Of a DNA stretch of 64,000 bases, positions 32,874-43,809 are shown piece after piece. Below the pieces are notes generated by a model. It had not been told where the DNA came from. It saw only the letters and a list, made by a program, of their open reading frames with translations, and did no database searches. This DNA comes from Enoplolaimus lenunculus. Taxonomy: Eukaryota > Nematoda > Enoplea > Enoplida > Thoracostomopsidae. Position 1 is the first letter of the stretch; each line of letters opens with the position of its first letter. Where the stretch lies: positions 45,013 to 109,012 of the forward strand of contig JASANG010001249.1 of NCBI GenBank assembly GCA_030248215.1, written 5' to 3'. A program made the translations under genes and the position numbers.

Positions 32874-34399
32874 CTAAAAAATACCGATTATTTTCTGACG
32901 TAGAAGTCGTTTTGGTAGCGTATTTGTTTTAGAACAATTTGGAAGACTGTCAATAGAAAGAGTCCGTATTGCAAGCAAATCGAAGTTGTTCTTATTTTTT
33001 GTTCTGATTTGGTACGGATAGTTATAACTAAAAAACGTTGAGATTTCTGTTTAAAGATATATAATATATATGTCGTAGTGCAAAGTACTCCGGTGGTGGG
33101 TATTTACCGAGAGTGCGTTAGAAGAGGAATTAGCTGCTTACACGTAGTCGCTTATTGTTTAGTCTTTACCAAGGTCAAGAGTGTCTGACCTGATAGCGCT
33201 CTATTACTAAAGTCTTCGTGTTGCAGGTACCTCCTTGTAAGTATGTAAATAACTACATACTGCTAAGTATTTTGAACATAGAAAAATACCCACCGTGTTA
33301 ATTTGCACTACGACACATAAGTATGATTTGTTCTAGATTGGGTTTTTCTGAACAATACTTATTTTTAATGATCCTGTCAAGTGTCATACGGTTTTAAATG
33401 AAATGAATTAGCTGATGAAGTTTGACTACAGCCAATATATTTCAGCTTGTTTGTATGTTGTATTGGAATGCTTATATTATATCGTTGAATAAATCCAGAT
33501 TTATTTTATTGTCACAGTGTGTATAGGAAAAGGCGCATAAACGCCATAAAAGCTGGGTACAACCGGAGGTCTGGCTCCTGCAGAAAATCGACCTTCGTTT
33601 CGGGTAGAAATTGGCTAAAATAATTGTTTTAAATCTGTATTGAGATGGGTATCGGATATTTTTTCATATGTGGCAATTCTTGCCAGATATATTCGAATAT
33701 CCGAAACTCGATTTTGGGGTTTTTTGGATTTCCAATCCTCAATTTTCGTTTCTCAAGCATTTAATTTAACTTGTTGCTCTAAGTGGAAGTACTCTGACCA
33801 TAATGTAAAATTAGTTTTTATTATGCATCAGCTTCAATAGTGCTGGGTGTTTGGTTCAGAAGGTTGCTACTGACTGATAAATACGTGCGTTTGCTACCTG
33901 ATAATGTGTTGATTTTGTTGTCTGCCGATTCTATCGAATGTCACCTCTCGAACTATATATATATATAGATGAATCGTTTTACCGTTACAAGAAGAAAGAA
34001 CATTAAAATATATTTTCGCTCAATCGTAAACATCAGCCCATAGATTTCTGACGGGGGACGTACGCCCACCCACCAACGTCTGGGTCTGTTATTGCCCGCT
34101 TTCTCACTAGGCCAAAATAGACGGCTTAAATTTTAGACAAATTTTTTGGTTGGGATTAGTTCAGTTTTGTTTTAGACCTATTTATAAATATGTTTCATTT
34201 ACTACATTGCTAAAGTAATATTGGTAGTAATTTTCGGGACTGGTTCTAGTCTTAATACATGATAACATAACGCCGATTTGGCTCCTCATAACCTGGTTTC
34301 AATTAAATTCAATTTTGTAAGACTTGAATATATACTTTCACGTTTTGTGATCTTTTATATGGACTACACCGGAACGAAAAATGTACTTTCAACAGTTAA

Positions 34400-34636
34400 G
34401 AAGGGTATGTTACCTCAGGTATGCAGACATTTGAAAATATATCATATGATATTCGCTGACAATGCGTCGAATATCATATGATATTGAAGGACAAAAGGTG
34501 ACCTACACATGACGATAGCAGACAAATACGACTTTTTGAATAAGATATGGGGTATTTTAGCAAACAAAACGTAACCCAATAGGCTAATAGAGGCAAAACG
34601 TGTCCCAAGCTGCCCCGGTTATAACGTGAACCCCGC
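34400..34636. mobile_element. TGCGGGGTTCACGTTATAAC-family element, partial
   Basis: The right end is complete (AAAACGTGTCCCAAGCTGCCCC, then TTATAACGTGAACCCCGC). The left end is not clear. Two ATATCATATGATAT palindromes lie inside, at about 34437 and 34471. Confidence 0.65.
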
Positions 34637-34903
34637 AAAAACTAAACTGAAGTTTTATAATTTTCGCATATATTAAAAAATCAACATTTTAAATCATCAT
34701 GAAATTATACAGGAATGAAAATTATTTACTTAAGCACACAAAAGCATTTCGAATATCCGACGGATATCGGATATCCGGATGCTCGTTTCATTTTGCATAC
34801 ATTTCCGGATATTTTTCATATCCGGGTATCTTGTGCCATCTATGCAATTTAAACTACATATTTCGCCTCACCTCCAGTTTCAGCAAGTTTTGTTGAACTC
34901 AGC

Positions 34904-35092
34904 CAGGGTGTAACCGGATATTCGTTTGCGGTAAAAATCGGTATCCGTTTTTGTTATAGAAATATCGAAAGTATCTTATTTTTACGCGAAAATTAATAAA
35001 TCATGTATATATCTTGCATTTTTTTGGTGTTTCTACAACGAAACAGGTACCAATTTGTACCGGAAACGGATATTCTGGTTACACGCTGTACT
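34904..35092. mobile_element. CAGGGTGTAAACGGATA-family MITE, short copy
   Basis: The left end is CAGGGTGTAACCGGATATTCG and the right end is CGGATATTCTGGTTACACGCTG. GGTATCCG and GGAAACGGATA lie inside. About 189 bp. Confidence 0.75.
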
Positions 35093-35278
35093 GCACCGTT
35101 GTTTATAATATCTAATACGTTTTTCTCTGATTTTTTTATGCGGGAGTTTTTAGACCTATCGATTTTCTTTTGTTTGGTCTCAAAATCCGATTCCTACTAA
35201 GCGGAGCGAATTTAGCACAAACAAATACCTAATTTCCAATCTTTTAAGTAGCTTCGTAATTCGTTTGCTCTTGATTGG

Positions 35279-38200
35279 TTACTGCGTCTTTTCATATATT
35301 ATGGCCCAAACCGCAATTACAACAAAAAATTGATAAACACAACATCCGTATTGAAATACCGCTTTCAGGCTGTGTAGACATGCTGCCCCGGATCCCGCAA
35401 GATCAACAGGACCTATACGTAAATCGTTTACCGGAAATCGTACTTGAACAGTTCGGCCGTTCAAACTTTGAATTGGGCGAAAGTTACCTCGCATATGTGC
35501 CGGTAAATCCAAACCGCGTTTTGTGGAAAATATTTCGCGGAATCGGTGAAGCTACAACAAAATTATATATATTCCAATCTAATCGGGAAATTGCTATATA
35601 ATATACATAGGTAGACATGGATCAGACGGGTGGCAGGCAAGACGATCTCTAAAACGTTTCGAGGAATTGGTTTTCCAAATCTTATAGTATACGTTGCGTG
35701 GTTAACCGTCCAATGTATTACGTACGCATGATTATGCAGAAAGAAGTCTCAAGCTGGGGAAAAAACTCCTACAGCAACTCGTCTGCTGCAATACACACAA
35801 TCAGGGTTTCATAAATAATGTGAAACGCTAACTCGTTTTAACTCTACATTGCATGATTACTATCATTTAGCATTCAAAACATAAACGCTCCAAATGTTAA
35901 CCGTTTCTCACATGAATATTTTCTTTCATAGACCAACCTTATGCTAGTGTATATTCAAACGCCAGCGACTGGTGTCGTGGAAAGCGTTTATCATCATCGT
36001 CTCTCAGCAATTAAACACTGTGCGCTACATATTATATGACGTATACACACGACATTGAGCTGCTCATAGTCAACTCTATGTGAGAAGGGGTTAATAATGG
36101 AATAAAAATTTGTAATTTTAGGCTAGCTTAAAGGTACCTGTTCAATTGAAACCGGAATCGTGTTGACCAACACTGTCCATATAACAGATTCCCAGCACGG
36201 TGGCGTTGTTAGCGAACCTTGATACCGGAAAAAATTCGAATAGTCTTGCGGAACTAAATTGATCAAAGTCATTTTGTCCGCGATTAGTACTTCGTCCCCT
36301 TAAAATAGCAAGCATCGCAAGTATAAAAGTATTATGCGTTCTTTGGGCCACGCCTATGAGCTTCTTTCACAGTCCAAGTCTTCCCCGTCCAAATGTTTCC
36401 CAGAAGGAAGATTTGGACAAGCGTAACTTTTGAAAGTAAAAAGTACGAGGCGTTCTTTATGTTGCACCTGTGAGGCGCTGTTACAGTCCAAATCTTCCCC
36501 GTCTTAATTTTCCTTAAAAGAATTGGACTGAAACTGGACCAAAAAGTGTAACTGGGAAAGAACTGAACTGTGACACCGCTTCTCTCGGGATATTATCGCC
36601 CTTCTTAGCCGAAAACCTCTTCTTCAACCTTTATTATCTTCTAGAATACATAATATGCCGAAAGTGCAGGTTATATATTGTTGAAAACTTACCCTTAAAC
36701 ATTACATCACGTAACTGTGTCACTATTTTTTCAAGCTCAGGGTTGTTCTCTTCCGACAACTGAAATATATGTAGAATATATATCTATAACATTAAAGCTG
36801 GAATGCCTCGCATACGTTTTATGGGCACTGTTACAGAAAATTTAGTATTCACATACCAATTAATATATGCTAAATCTTTGACCATATTTTACGGGCGTCC
36901 AGGTTTCTGGTGGGTCTGTAAAAGAGTAGGTTTGATTCTAGATTACATTTTTGCTTAGGCTTAGGCGTAAGCTTAGGCTCAGGCTTAGGCTTAGGCTTGG
37001 GCTTAGGTTTATACTTAGGCTTAGGTTTGTAGGTGGCTGTGCCACACTTAAACCTATTTCAAACTAAAAACTAAAACTAAAATAAAACTTTAAATCAAAA
37101 CCACACCTTAAGGGAGTCCCTGGCTCCACCTAGTCTCTCTTAGAACTTAAGTTAGGCTTAGGCGTTGCCACAAGGCGTAAAATTGGTAAATCTATGCTAT
37201 GGCGGCTGTGTCCGCAATGTAAACTTACCTGGGGCCCTGCGTGGCCATTGAATAATGTTGTATAACTGTTACGGCTCGATTTGCGGTTAACGACTTAGCT
37301 AGTCTAAGTCATCATGTCGTGAGTGTCCGACATGATTGGTGGATTGTTGTTGTTGTTGTAGGTATGGTGTTGTGCAGGAAAAGGTGAACCGGGTGTGTGG
37401 CTCTGGACCTCATTTGCATAGCGGACACACGATTTTGGGTGTCGGCGAAATGCAAATGAGGTCGAGATGCATATGGGTAGCCAGGACCGGAATCAGTATA
37501 TACTTCTGGCTAGTTGAAATCGGTGCGTTAATTTTCTGTTACGGCTTGCGTGGTTATACAGTTTTTACGGAGTTTATTGCGAATCTATTGGAAAGTAGCG
37601 GACTCGGGTAAGTAAGGCGTGAATTATATTAGGATTAAGAATAGTCACGGTGGCAGGCATGTGAAGGAAACTACGGAGTATTGGTTTAATCGGCATTGCG
37701 CAAGGCGCAGGATTTACCCAGTATAGGATACTGGTGTTATGTGCTAAACAGGAGACTTGGGATAAACCGGAGAACCTGGGAAAACGTAGTCTAATAAATC
37801 TTACGGGGTTAGATTTATTATTCTACAACGGCTGGGCCAAATCTAACGGGGTTAGATTGGTCGGAAATTTGGTGTAACTCTAACGGGGTTAGAGTGCACG
37901 GTTTAACAGGGTGTGATTCTAACGGGGTTAGAATTACACGGATTCTGGATAACGGCAAAAATATTGGTAACGGTAAAGCCAGTGGCTGGATTAAACCAGA
38001 TTCAGACGTCGGCTTTAAGGATTCCGGATCGGGCTGCAAGTTAAATTACATAATCTGTGATTTGCTTGTAATACTCGGTGTTGTACAGTATTTGGGAGGG
38101 TTTAATAAACGATTACCGGCCGCGTTTTACTAAATCAGAGCGATAAGCATACATCGAGAAAAGAACTATACAGGAGATACAGGATATAGGGCTTGCTTAA

Positions 38201-41200
38201 AATCACGAACTTCTCACAAGGTTTAGGCTTCGGCTTAGGCTTCGGCTTAGGCTTCGGCTTAGGCTTAGGCTTCGGTTTTAGGGTTAAGGTATGTCTGACA
38301 ATTTTAGTTGTTATACAATAAGGGCAATGCGCTAAGTAATAAAAGTTGTAGGTTATTGCTTATGCCTTCGTCCCAAATAGAAACACTGTAGGAAACGAAT
38401 AAGACGGAGAATTGAGCGTGGAGAAAGAGCGGAATACGAATCTGTTTCTAAAAACGAAAAATAAACATCAGTCCGCCCAACCTGATATTCAGCTCTGCGA
38501 CCGCCGCGGAACGTATGGTATACTTCACTTTACACTATATTGCTATTCATACTGCTCCTAGGCCGGTATTCTCAAATACAATTAGCATCTATCACTAGTT
38601 AGCGAGAGGTTTTCAAACTGACGAACTGTTGCAATTGCGGATCTCAAAATTGGAACAGAAGTAGAACATATCAAATTCGAAAATCGTGCTGAATTTCGAA
38701 CCTCATCATACGCTGGTTTGAAAGTTACAAGACTTTATTCCTACCAAGTAATAGGTGCAAGACACATTTGAGAATACAGGCCCTAGTCTTAATCCTAAAC
38801 CTATTTTTAATTTTAAGCAAAATTTAAAATGTATACTGAGCATAAGATCGTCGGAAAAGTTACCAGGCGAAATTATCAGAAAAAATGTGGTCGATAGCCC
38901 CCTCCTATCATCTCCCACCCCTGTACTTCGCCGCGGTTCATACAGGTCGCTCCAGTTGTAATTACATGAAAGCCAACCGCAATTACAGCAAGGTCATTTT
39001 CACTGTTCAGCGTTCGTTCCAGATGTAGTCCTCTACGAATGTTCACAATATGAAGCTGCAAAATAAATATGATAGAAGAAGATGTATTGATTGTGAAACT
39101 TTGTTAAGCTTCAATAAACGATATAGTAAAGAGGGCAATACATTGTGGATAGGTGAACATATCTTTTTAATTGAGTAAATCCAATTACTGCACTGCAAAA
39201 AATGGTGAGTCAAATTGACTCTCTCCGAAATAGGCTTTCCTGTCCTGACTACACAAACTGAGTCAAAATTCGACTCAAATTCGACTCAGCTAGAGTCCAA
39301 TTGAGTCGAGTTTGACACTGGCGGAGTCGAATTTGTTTGTGTAGTCCAAAAAAGCCTGTTTCAGAAAGAGTCGGTTTGACTCAGCATTTTTTGCAGTGTA
39401 TAGAATCTGTCTCTATAGTACCTGGAAATAGGTTGTTGTATCGGCCATAAATCCATTGATGGTGATATTTACATGATTATTGGTCACATTATCAACTCAA
39501 TTTCATGCTTGCAATGCGCCAATGGCTTCTGTAAATTATGGCGTTTGCTCACTGACAGACAGACGGTTGAGAAACTTACTGCAACATAAGATGGCTTAGG
39601 ATTAAACTTGCGTTTAGATTATAGGCTGAGGTTTTGGCTTAGGCTTAGTAGGTGGGCCCCCTATAATTGACATGGGCCTAAATTCTGGTCGTATATACAT
39701 GGCTGCTACTAGCATACTGCAGTGACCCGAATAAGACGGGAAGGGGGTAGTCAGAGCGGGTTTCCATTTTGAGTCCCAATCAATAACAGTCCCTAAACCC
39801 TAATAATACCTTGCATTATCACTCAAGCTATTGAAACAAGACTAATAAACATTTAACTCAACGGTCAGTTGTAGTAACGAATATATTTCAGTAACGAAGG
39901 GTGGCGGAGCGTGGGTTAAAAATAAGAACAGTCCGTAACCGATTAACACGGGATACCCTCTGGAGAGGCCAAATAAATATTAGTCCGCCATCTTATTCTG
40001 GTCACTACAGTAGTAAAAATTAATAGCATCCATAAGCTAAAATGCCACGATTTGATTATTGTATTTAGTAACGCCTTGTCCCGCGACAATTCAATGTTTA
40101 CTATTAAAGGATACGCGATCCCTCCGATATAATGTTCGGCGCCCTCTTCGTCATGCTCGCCCCAATGAAAATGAAACTGCGCGATACGATACCAATCGGG
40201 TAAGTTACCGCCATTGATTTTGATCGCAACGTCATCAGGAATATCGATTTGTACTAAAAGTAACAACAATCGCCGAGGTCGTGAGCCAAAATTTAGTTTA
40301 GGGCAGATACAGGTTTAAAAAGAAAAATTTTGTTAACCTCTAGAATTAAAGAAAGTGATTCTATTTGGAGTTAACGTTGCTCTTTTGTGTTTCTAAAAAT
40401 TTTGTAACGGGAAATAACTTCTCTATCACTGCCTTTGGTTAGGCCGCTTAAAACAATAGCTTTGTTGATAAAATATTGTTGTTGAATATCATCAAAATCG
40501 TTTGGGTTAGTTATTGTTAATGGTTTTTAGTTTATGCAAACCGATCGTTGGAAGCTATTTTTACTTTCATTCTATGCCCAAAACCCGACATTTATCAGTA
40601 GAAATAATGTTTCGCAACCAAACTTTGTTGCTCAGAATAAATGTTATTAGCTGACGTGCAGATTTTAGCTCCGGCGTTTGCTCAAACAACTGTTAAATGA
40701 GATGCGTACCGCCTGTCGTTTTTGCGATTGATATGAATTACTGACAAGCAGGGTGTAAACGGATAGTAAAACGGCGGAAACAGAAACGGAAACAGAAAAC
40801 GGATACTGAAGTATAAAAGTTTCAAAAATGTTTTATTTTTTGCCACCATAATCGAGGCGTGATAAATTCACCAATCTTTTAAAAAATTTTAAAGAAAAAT
40901 GGCAAATGCATTGAAATTTTTTAAAATTTTTGATGAATTTCGCAATTCTTATTTTATTTCGAGCAATTGCAGCATATCTGTAACAAAACGTGCGAGATAT
41001 ATATACGTAGATTTGTAACTAATTTTGAACGATAACATAATTTTCGTTATTTCTATAATGGAAACGGAAACAGACACCGTTTTTTAACGGAAACGGAAAC
41101 GAATATCCGGTTACACCATGTGACAAGTGACATGGTCTGATTTTGAATTTTTCTATATGCCTTTAAGTCCAAAAAATCGAGTTTTTCCAAAATTCAAGTT

Positions 41201-42213
41201 GAAAGTGTGAAATGATCCGGCGGACCTTAACAATACGTGCCCAAACTTTTCAAAATCCGACCTATTTTAGGTAAACTGCCAACTAGAGAGGCGGATACCG
41301 AAATAGATGATGATTTAATACCGGTATGTCCGTTGTTGCGCAATAACAGTTTTTCGCTCGGAATAGTATTTCGATACTCGCTTAGATCTAAATCGCTCAT
41401 ATTCGACGCGACAATGACTTCATCTCGCCAGAAAGCGACCGGGCTTTGTGATTGACCGCCACACGACGGGTAGTTTTCTGCCCACCGGGAGGGACCTGGC
41501 AACGTTTATGTAAAGTTGAGACGATATTCAAGACAGCCTTTGTTCAAGCGTAAAAGACATTGGATTTTTGGTTCGGTTTTGGTTTAGGCTTATGCTTTTG
41601 GTATGCGCTCATTCTTACGTTTAAGGCTTAGGGTTAGGCAAATGCTTATACTACTGTTACAGCCATGTTCGTTTACATTGGCCCAGACTTCGGTTCAGGA
41701 TTTGGTTCAGATTTCGCTTTATTTGTGACATTACATTTTACTTCTCGTCGGCCGATAATCTTGTGATTGCGTCTAATTTGACTAAAACATACAATTGAAT
41801 ACGTACTTTTGTGGTCCCATGTATAGCTCAGTTGCGGATTGTTTTATAGCTGGACTGCAATAGAATAAGCTTGAATTTCAGATTAATGTTTTTTCTTAGG
41901 TTTATTTTAGTGTTAGGCTTAAGCTTTACGAATATGCTTATACAACTGTTACGACCCTGTTCTGTACATTGGCCGCATGCGAAACATTATTAGTAACGAA
42001 AACGGAATTTTCTAAAATTTGTATTTGTTTTTATCATTTAATTCTTAATATGGTTTGTGACATAAACAAACGCGTTATGTTATTTAGTTTGCATTTACCC
42101 AGTATAGTGTCATCATCATAGTTCCATTTGTTGCCGTCCGTCGTACGAAATAAGTAAACACAGAGTGAACATGATATGAAGGCTTGATAAAGCAAGTCAG
42201 ACGTTCGAAGCAT
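35279..42213 (-). CDS. Alpha-carbonic anhydrase, extracellular membrane-anchored type
   Basis: Hydrates CO2 to bicarbonate, probably on the outer cell surface. Seven in-phase exons in minus order: 42213-42099, 41495-41322, 40253-40102, 39055-38966, 36759-36693, 36298-36138 and 35551-35279, 343 residues. After a hydrophobic N-terminus comes KWNYDDDTILGPSRWAENYP. The zinc ligands are H124 and H126 (QFHFHWG) and H149 (LHIVN). The proton-shuttle His is in NNGHT (about 95), and the substrate-pocket Thr pair is in SLTTPPC (230-231). Cys in YPSCGG and in TTPPC fit the disulfide of secreted forms. The last 27 residues form a hydrophobic helix (about 316-338) that suggests a membrane or lipid anchor. 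The usual Glu two residues before the third zinc His is replaced by Ile. Catalytic residues otherwise look intact, so I call it active, with some doubt. Exon positions match conserved anhydrase boundaries. Confidence 0.93.
35905..36097 (-). mobile_element. tRNA-headed foldback element, minus copy
   Basis: On the minus strand it starts CTTCTCACATAGAGTTGAC and ends ATATTCATGTGAGAAACGG, an inverted terminal pair, with AGCGCACAGTGTTTAATTGC between. It lies in the anhydrase intron between exons 6 and 7. See 43225-43515. Confidence 0.6.
37028..37560 (+). repeat. Unclassified interspersed repeat, copy 1
   Basis: Matches the reverse complement of about 52750-53272. Shared words in order are GTAGGTGGCTGTGC, GAGTCCCTGGCTCCACCTAG, GGCGGCTGTGTCCGCAATGT, GGCCCTGCGTGGCCA, TTGTTGTTGTTGT and GCATATGGGTAGCCAGGACC. 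The similarity may extend to about 37790 (AAACCGGAGAACCTGGG). It lies in the anhydrase intron between exons 4 and 5. It is preceded by a clean TTAGGC array at 36950-37025. No shared coding frame. Confidence 0.7.
37792..37939. repeat. Cluster of four GGG-loop hairpins with covarying stems
   Basis: Four inverted repeats share the core TAAC-GGG-GTTA, at 37792-37820, 37837-37860, 37872-37898 and 37911-37939. Outer stem sequences differ between copies yet stay complementary within each: AATC/GATT, ACTC/GAGT and ATTC/GAAT next to the core. One stem has a G-T wobble. A further hairpin (CCAGTATAGGATACTGG) lies at 37718-37734. Confidence 0.85.
38215..38290 (+). repeat. TTAGGC/TTCGGC hexamer array
   Basis: Alternating GGCTTC and GGCTTA hexamers in an anhydrase intron. 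No TIR of the TTAGGC-carrying element is visible around it, so it may be a remnant or an independent array. Confidence 0.7.
39191..39398. mobile_element. Foldback MITE, GAGTCAAATTGACTC family, copy 2
   Basis: The perfect 14-bp ends CACTGCAAAAAATG and CATTTTTTGCAGTG bound a 208-bp palindrome. The left arm starts GTGAGTCAAATTGACTCTC. Copy 1 is at 321-518. It lies in an anhydrase intron. Confidence 0.9.
39714..40013. mobile_element. CTGTAGTGACCCGAATAAG-family MITE
   Basis: The left end is CTGCAGTGACCCGAATAAG and the right end is CTTATTCTGGTCACTACAGTA. The interior has CATTTTGAGTCCCAATCAAT, TAACGAAGGGTGGCGGAG and ATACCCTCTGGAGAGGC. About 300 bp, in the anhydrase intron after exon 3. Confidence 0.85.
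40749..41119. mobile_element. CAGGGTGTAAACGGATA-family MITE, copy 2
   Basis: The left end is CAGGGTGTAAACGGATAG and the right end is AATATCCGGTTACACCATG. GGAAACGGAAAC words sit next to both ends. About 370 bp, in an anhydrase intron. Confidence 0.8.
41575..41975. mobile_element. Two TTAGGC-carrying element copies, adjacent
   Basis: One decayed copy ends at about 41687 (TACTGTTACAGCCATGTTCG, ACATTGGCCC). A second runs from about 41816 (GGTCCCATGTATAGCTCAG) to 41975 (ACGACCCTGTTCTGTACATTGGCC). Both hold short TTAGGC or TTAGGT runs. They lie in the first anhydrase intron. Confidence 0.65.
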
Positions 42214-42285
42214 TTTTAATTTTTACTAATTGTTTTCATTTACAAACGTTCACGCTATTAAATATTAACGAACCTCAGGACAGAT

Positions 42286-42450
42286 CAACAGCCAGCTCAC
42301 TTGCTGCGAGGGCTAAAATTTTTTAGGAGGGGCTAAAATTTTTCAAGAGGGACATACAAGGGCTCTCATTGACATACCAGCAAGACTGAAAATTTTGTAG
42401 GGCGCCAAAATTTTTCCACTGGGAAGGGCTGATCCCCTCCTTGCCCCATG
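42286..42450. mobile_element. GGGCCCGTAGCCAG-family MITE in a divergent promoter
   Basis: CAGCCAGCTCACTTGCTG, GGGCTAAAATTTTTTAGG, GACATACCAGCAAGACTG and TTGCCCCATG follow family order with eroded ends. It fills most of the 258 bp between the anhydrase start (42213, minus) and the small gene start (42471, plus). Confidence 0.65.
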
Positions 42451-42470
42451 TCCCTTATTTAACGGGTCCG

Positions 42471-43123
42471 ATGACTAAAATACTGAGGTGTTCGGAAAAA
42501 AATTTAAATTGTGAACTTTGGAAGCCTAAACCTGCAGATATACGAATTAATAATGTCGTAGATTGGACGTTGTTTGCATTGAAAGGTTTTTTATTCAAAG
42601 CAGGAAAAAGTTATGGGCATATCGATCAAAAACAAGTCGGTTTTGATAAAAAGGTAATGATAAGGTTCGAAATTTTTTCCTTTTCACCGAAACAAACCCT
42701 TTCAATGATCGGTAAAAACTGTTCTAGTTTTGAAATGCGTCTGACTTCTTGCTCGCTTTCATTACTTCGTGACTACTTACAATACCATTTTGGTACATTA
42801 ATATTTACGAAAATTTTGAAGACTGTCTTCAAATATAGTTTGGGATATAGTTTAGTTGAAGGACAGTGCCGATTAACACTCCCAATCTATTTTAGTAGGA
42901 CAGCTCGGTACGGGGGAGGGATTTCAGTCGACTCAGTATTAATTGTCCAATTCGCATTTTAGTAAGAGTTAGCCTAAATTCTGGTCATTCCAAAATCTTA
43001 TGACAGGCTAATCGGTGAATAGGGTATGCAAATTAAATATGACTGAAGATTATAAGTTGAACTAATTGCAACCAGGAAACAGCATCAGTGAAGAACTCTG
43101 CGGACGATCCAGAGAAGCCTTAG
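42471..43123 (+). CDS. Small two-exon gene of unknown function
   Basis: Exon 42471-42653 starts with ATG (MTKILRCSEKNLNCELWKP), contains a hydrophobic stretch (NNVVDWTLFALKGFLFKAG) and stops at a GT donor after VGFDKK. The next acceptor, CAACCAG, opens exon 43076-43123 in the same phase, ETASVKNSADDPEKP then TAG. The product would be 76 residues, with one possible membrane helix and a charged tail. Phase agreement and a natural-looking C-terminus are the support. I do not recognise a family. The frame is also open upstream to 42441 without an ATG, so an extra 5' exon is possible. Its start is 258 bp from the divergent anhydrase start. Confidence 0.45.
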
Positions 43124-43224
43124 CCTTACCAAGAATTGAAGGTACCATAAACATATAATTCTTTTGAAATGGGTTTGCAAATACAATGTAGTGTTAAATC
43201 GTTAAGTGGAAAAATTCTCAGTTA

Positions 43225-43515
43225 GTATCTATAACCCTTTAACTCATAGAGTATACTATGAGCAACTAAATACAGGTAATATATAAGCAACACAGACACT
43301 GTAAGCAGTGTTTAATAATTGTAACATACGTTCACTGGTGCAAAATTGGTACAAGACGTGAGATCCCCCTCGGGCTCGAGCGTCAAGCTCCTATAGCTGA
43401 GTGGACAACGTAAACGCCTCCCACCCGAGAGACTGGGGATCGAATCTTAACTTGAAAGTACATCTCATATGAATTTGATAATATTCATGTGAGAAAGGGA
43501 TAACTTCTGCGAAAT
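43225..43515 (+). mobile_element. tRNA-headed foldback/SINE-like element
   Basis: A tRNA-like block at about 43390-43456 has an A box (TAGCTGAGTGG), CGCCTCCCACCCGAGAGAC and a B box (GGGATCGAATC). It is flanked by ACCCTTTAACTCATAGAG on the left and ATTCATGTGAGAAAGGG on the right, an inverted pair. The conserved GTGAGATCCCCCTCGGGCTCGAGCG precedes the tRNA part. Copies: 35905, 51272/52137. Confidence 0.7.
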
Positions 43516-43809
43516 GATTTAGTTTCGATTTACCCATCCCCCTCTGTTTAAAATTATTCCGCGGCCCGTCAATCTTTTTAAGAAAAAAATCGTGCTTGCT
43601 CAGCTGGGACTCCAACCCCCTCTTCCAGGTATTATGTGTAGCTGAACATAAATCCTGCAAGTAAACTACATTAAAATAATATTTTTGTGCTAAAAAACTT
43701 TATATGGCCTAATTCACTTCCGAACATTTTTTGATATAGTTGGCCACAAGCATCATAATCAAAAATGATTTCAAGCTAAACTGATGTATTTTTATTCGTT
43801 TTAAGGGCT

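Larger units (their letters stand above)
32874..35278. other. Intergenic stretch before carbonic anhydrase
   Basis: Holds a short foldback near 33550-33720 (GGTACAACCGGAGGTCTGG start), the CATATG-palindrome element ending near 34636, GGATATCCGG-rich sequence at 34745-34830 and the CAGGGTGTAAC element at 34904-35092. No gene seen. Confidence 0.6.

Noticed and set aside
35275-35601. Plus-strand 108-codon frame (IPQDQQDLYVNRLPEIVLEQ)
   Set aside because: It is the antisense of the last carbonic anhydrase exon. The minus strand reads NFRPIQSLNGRTVQVRF in family context and joins in phase to exon 6.
42441-42962. Reading the small gene as one long 173-codon frame
   Set aside because: The frame has no ATG at its start, and the part after the GT donor at 42654 is AT-rich and unlike the exon. 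A splice to 43076 gives a cleaner product.
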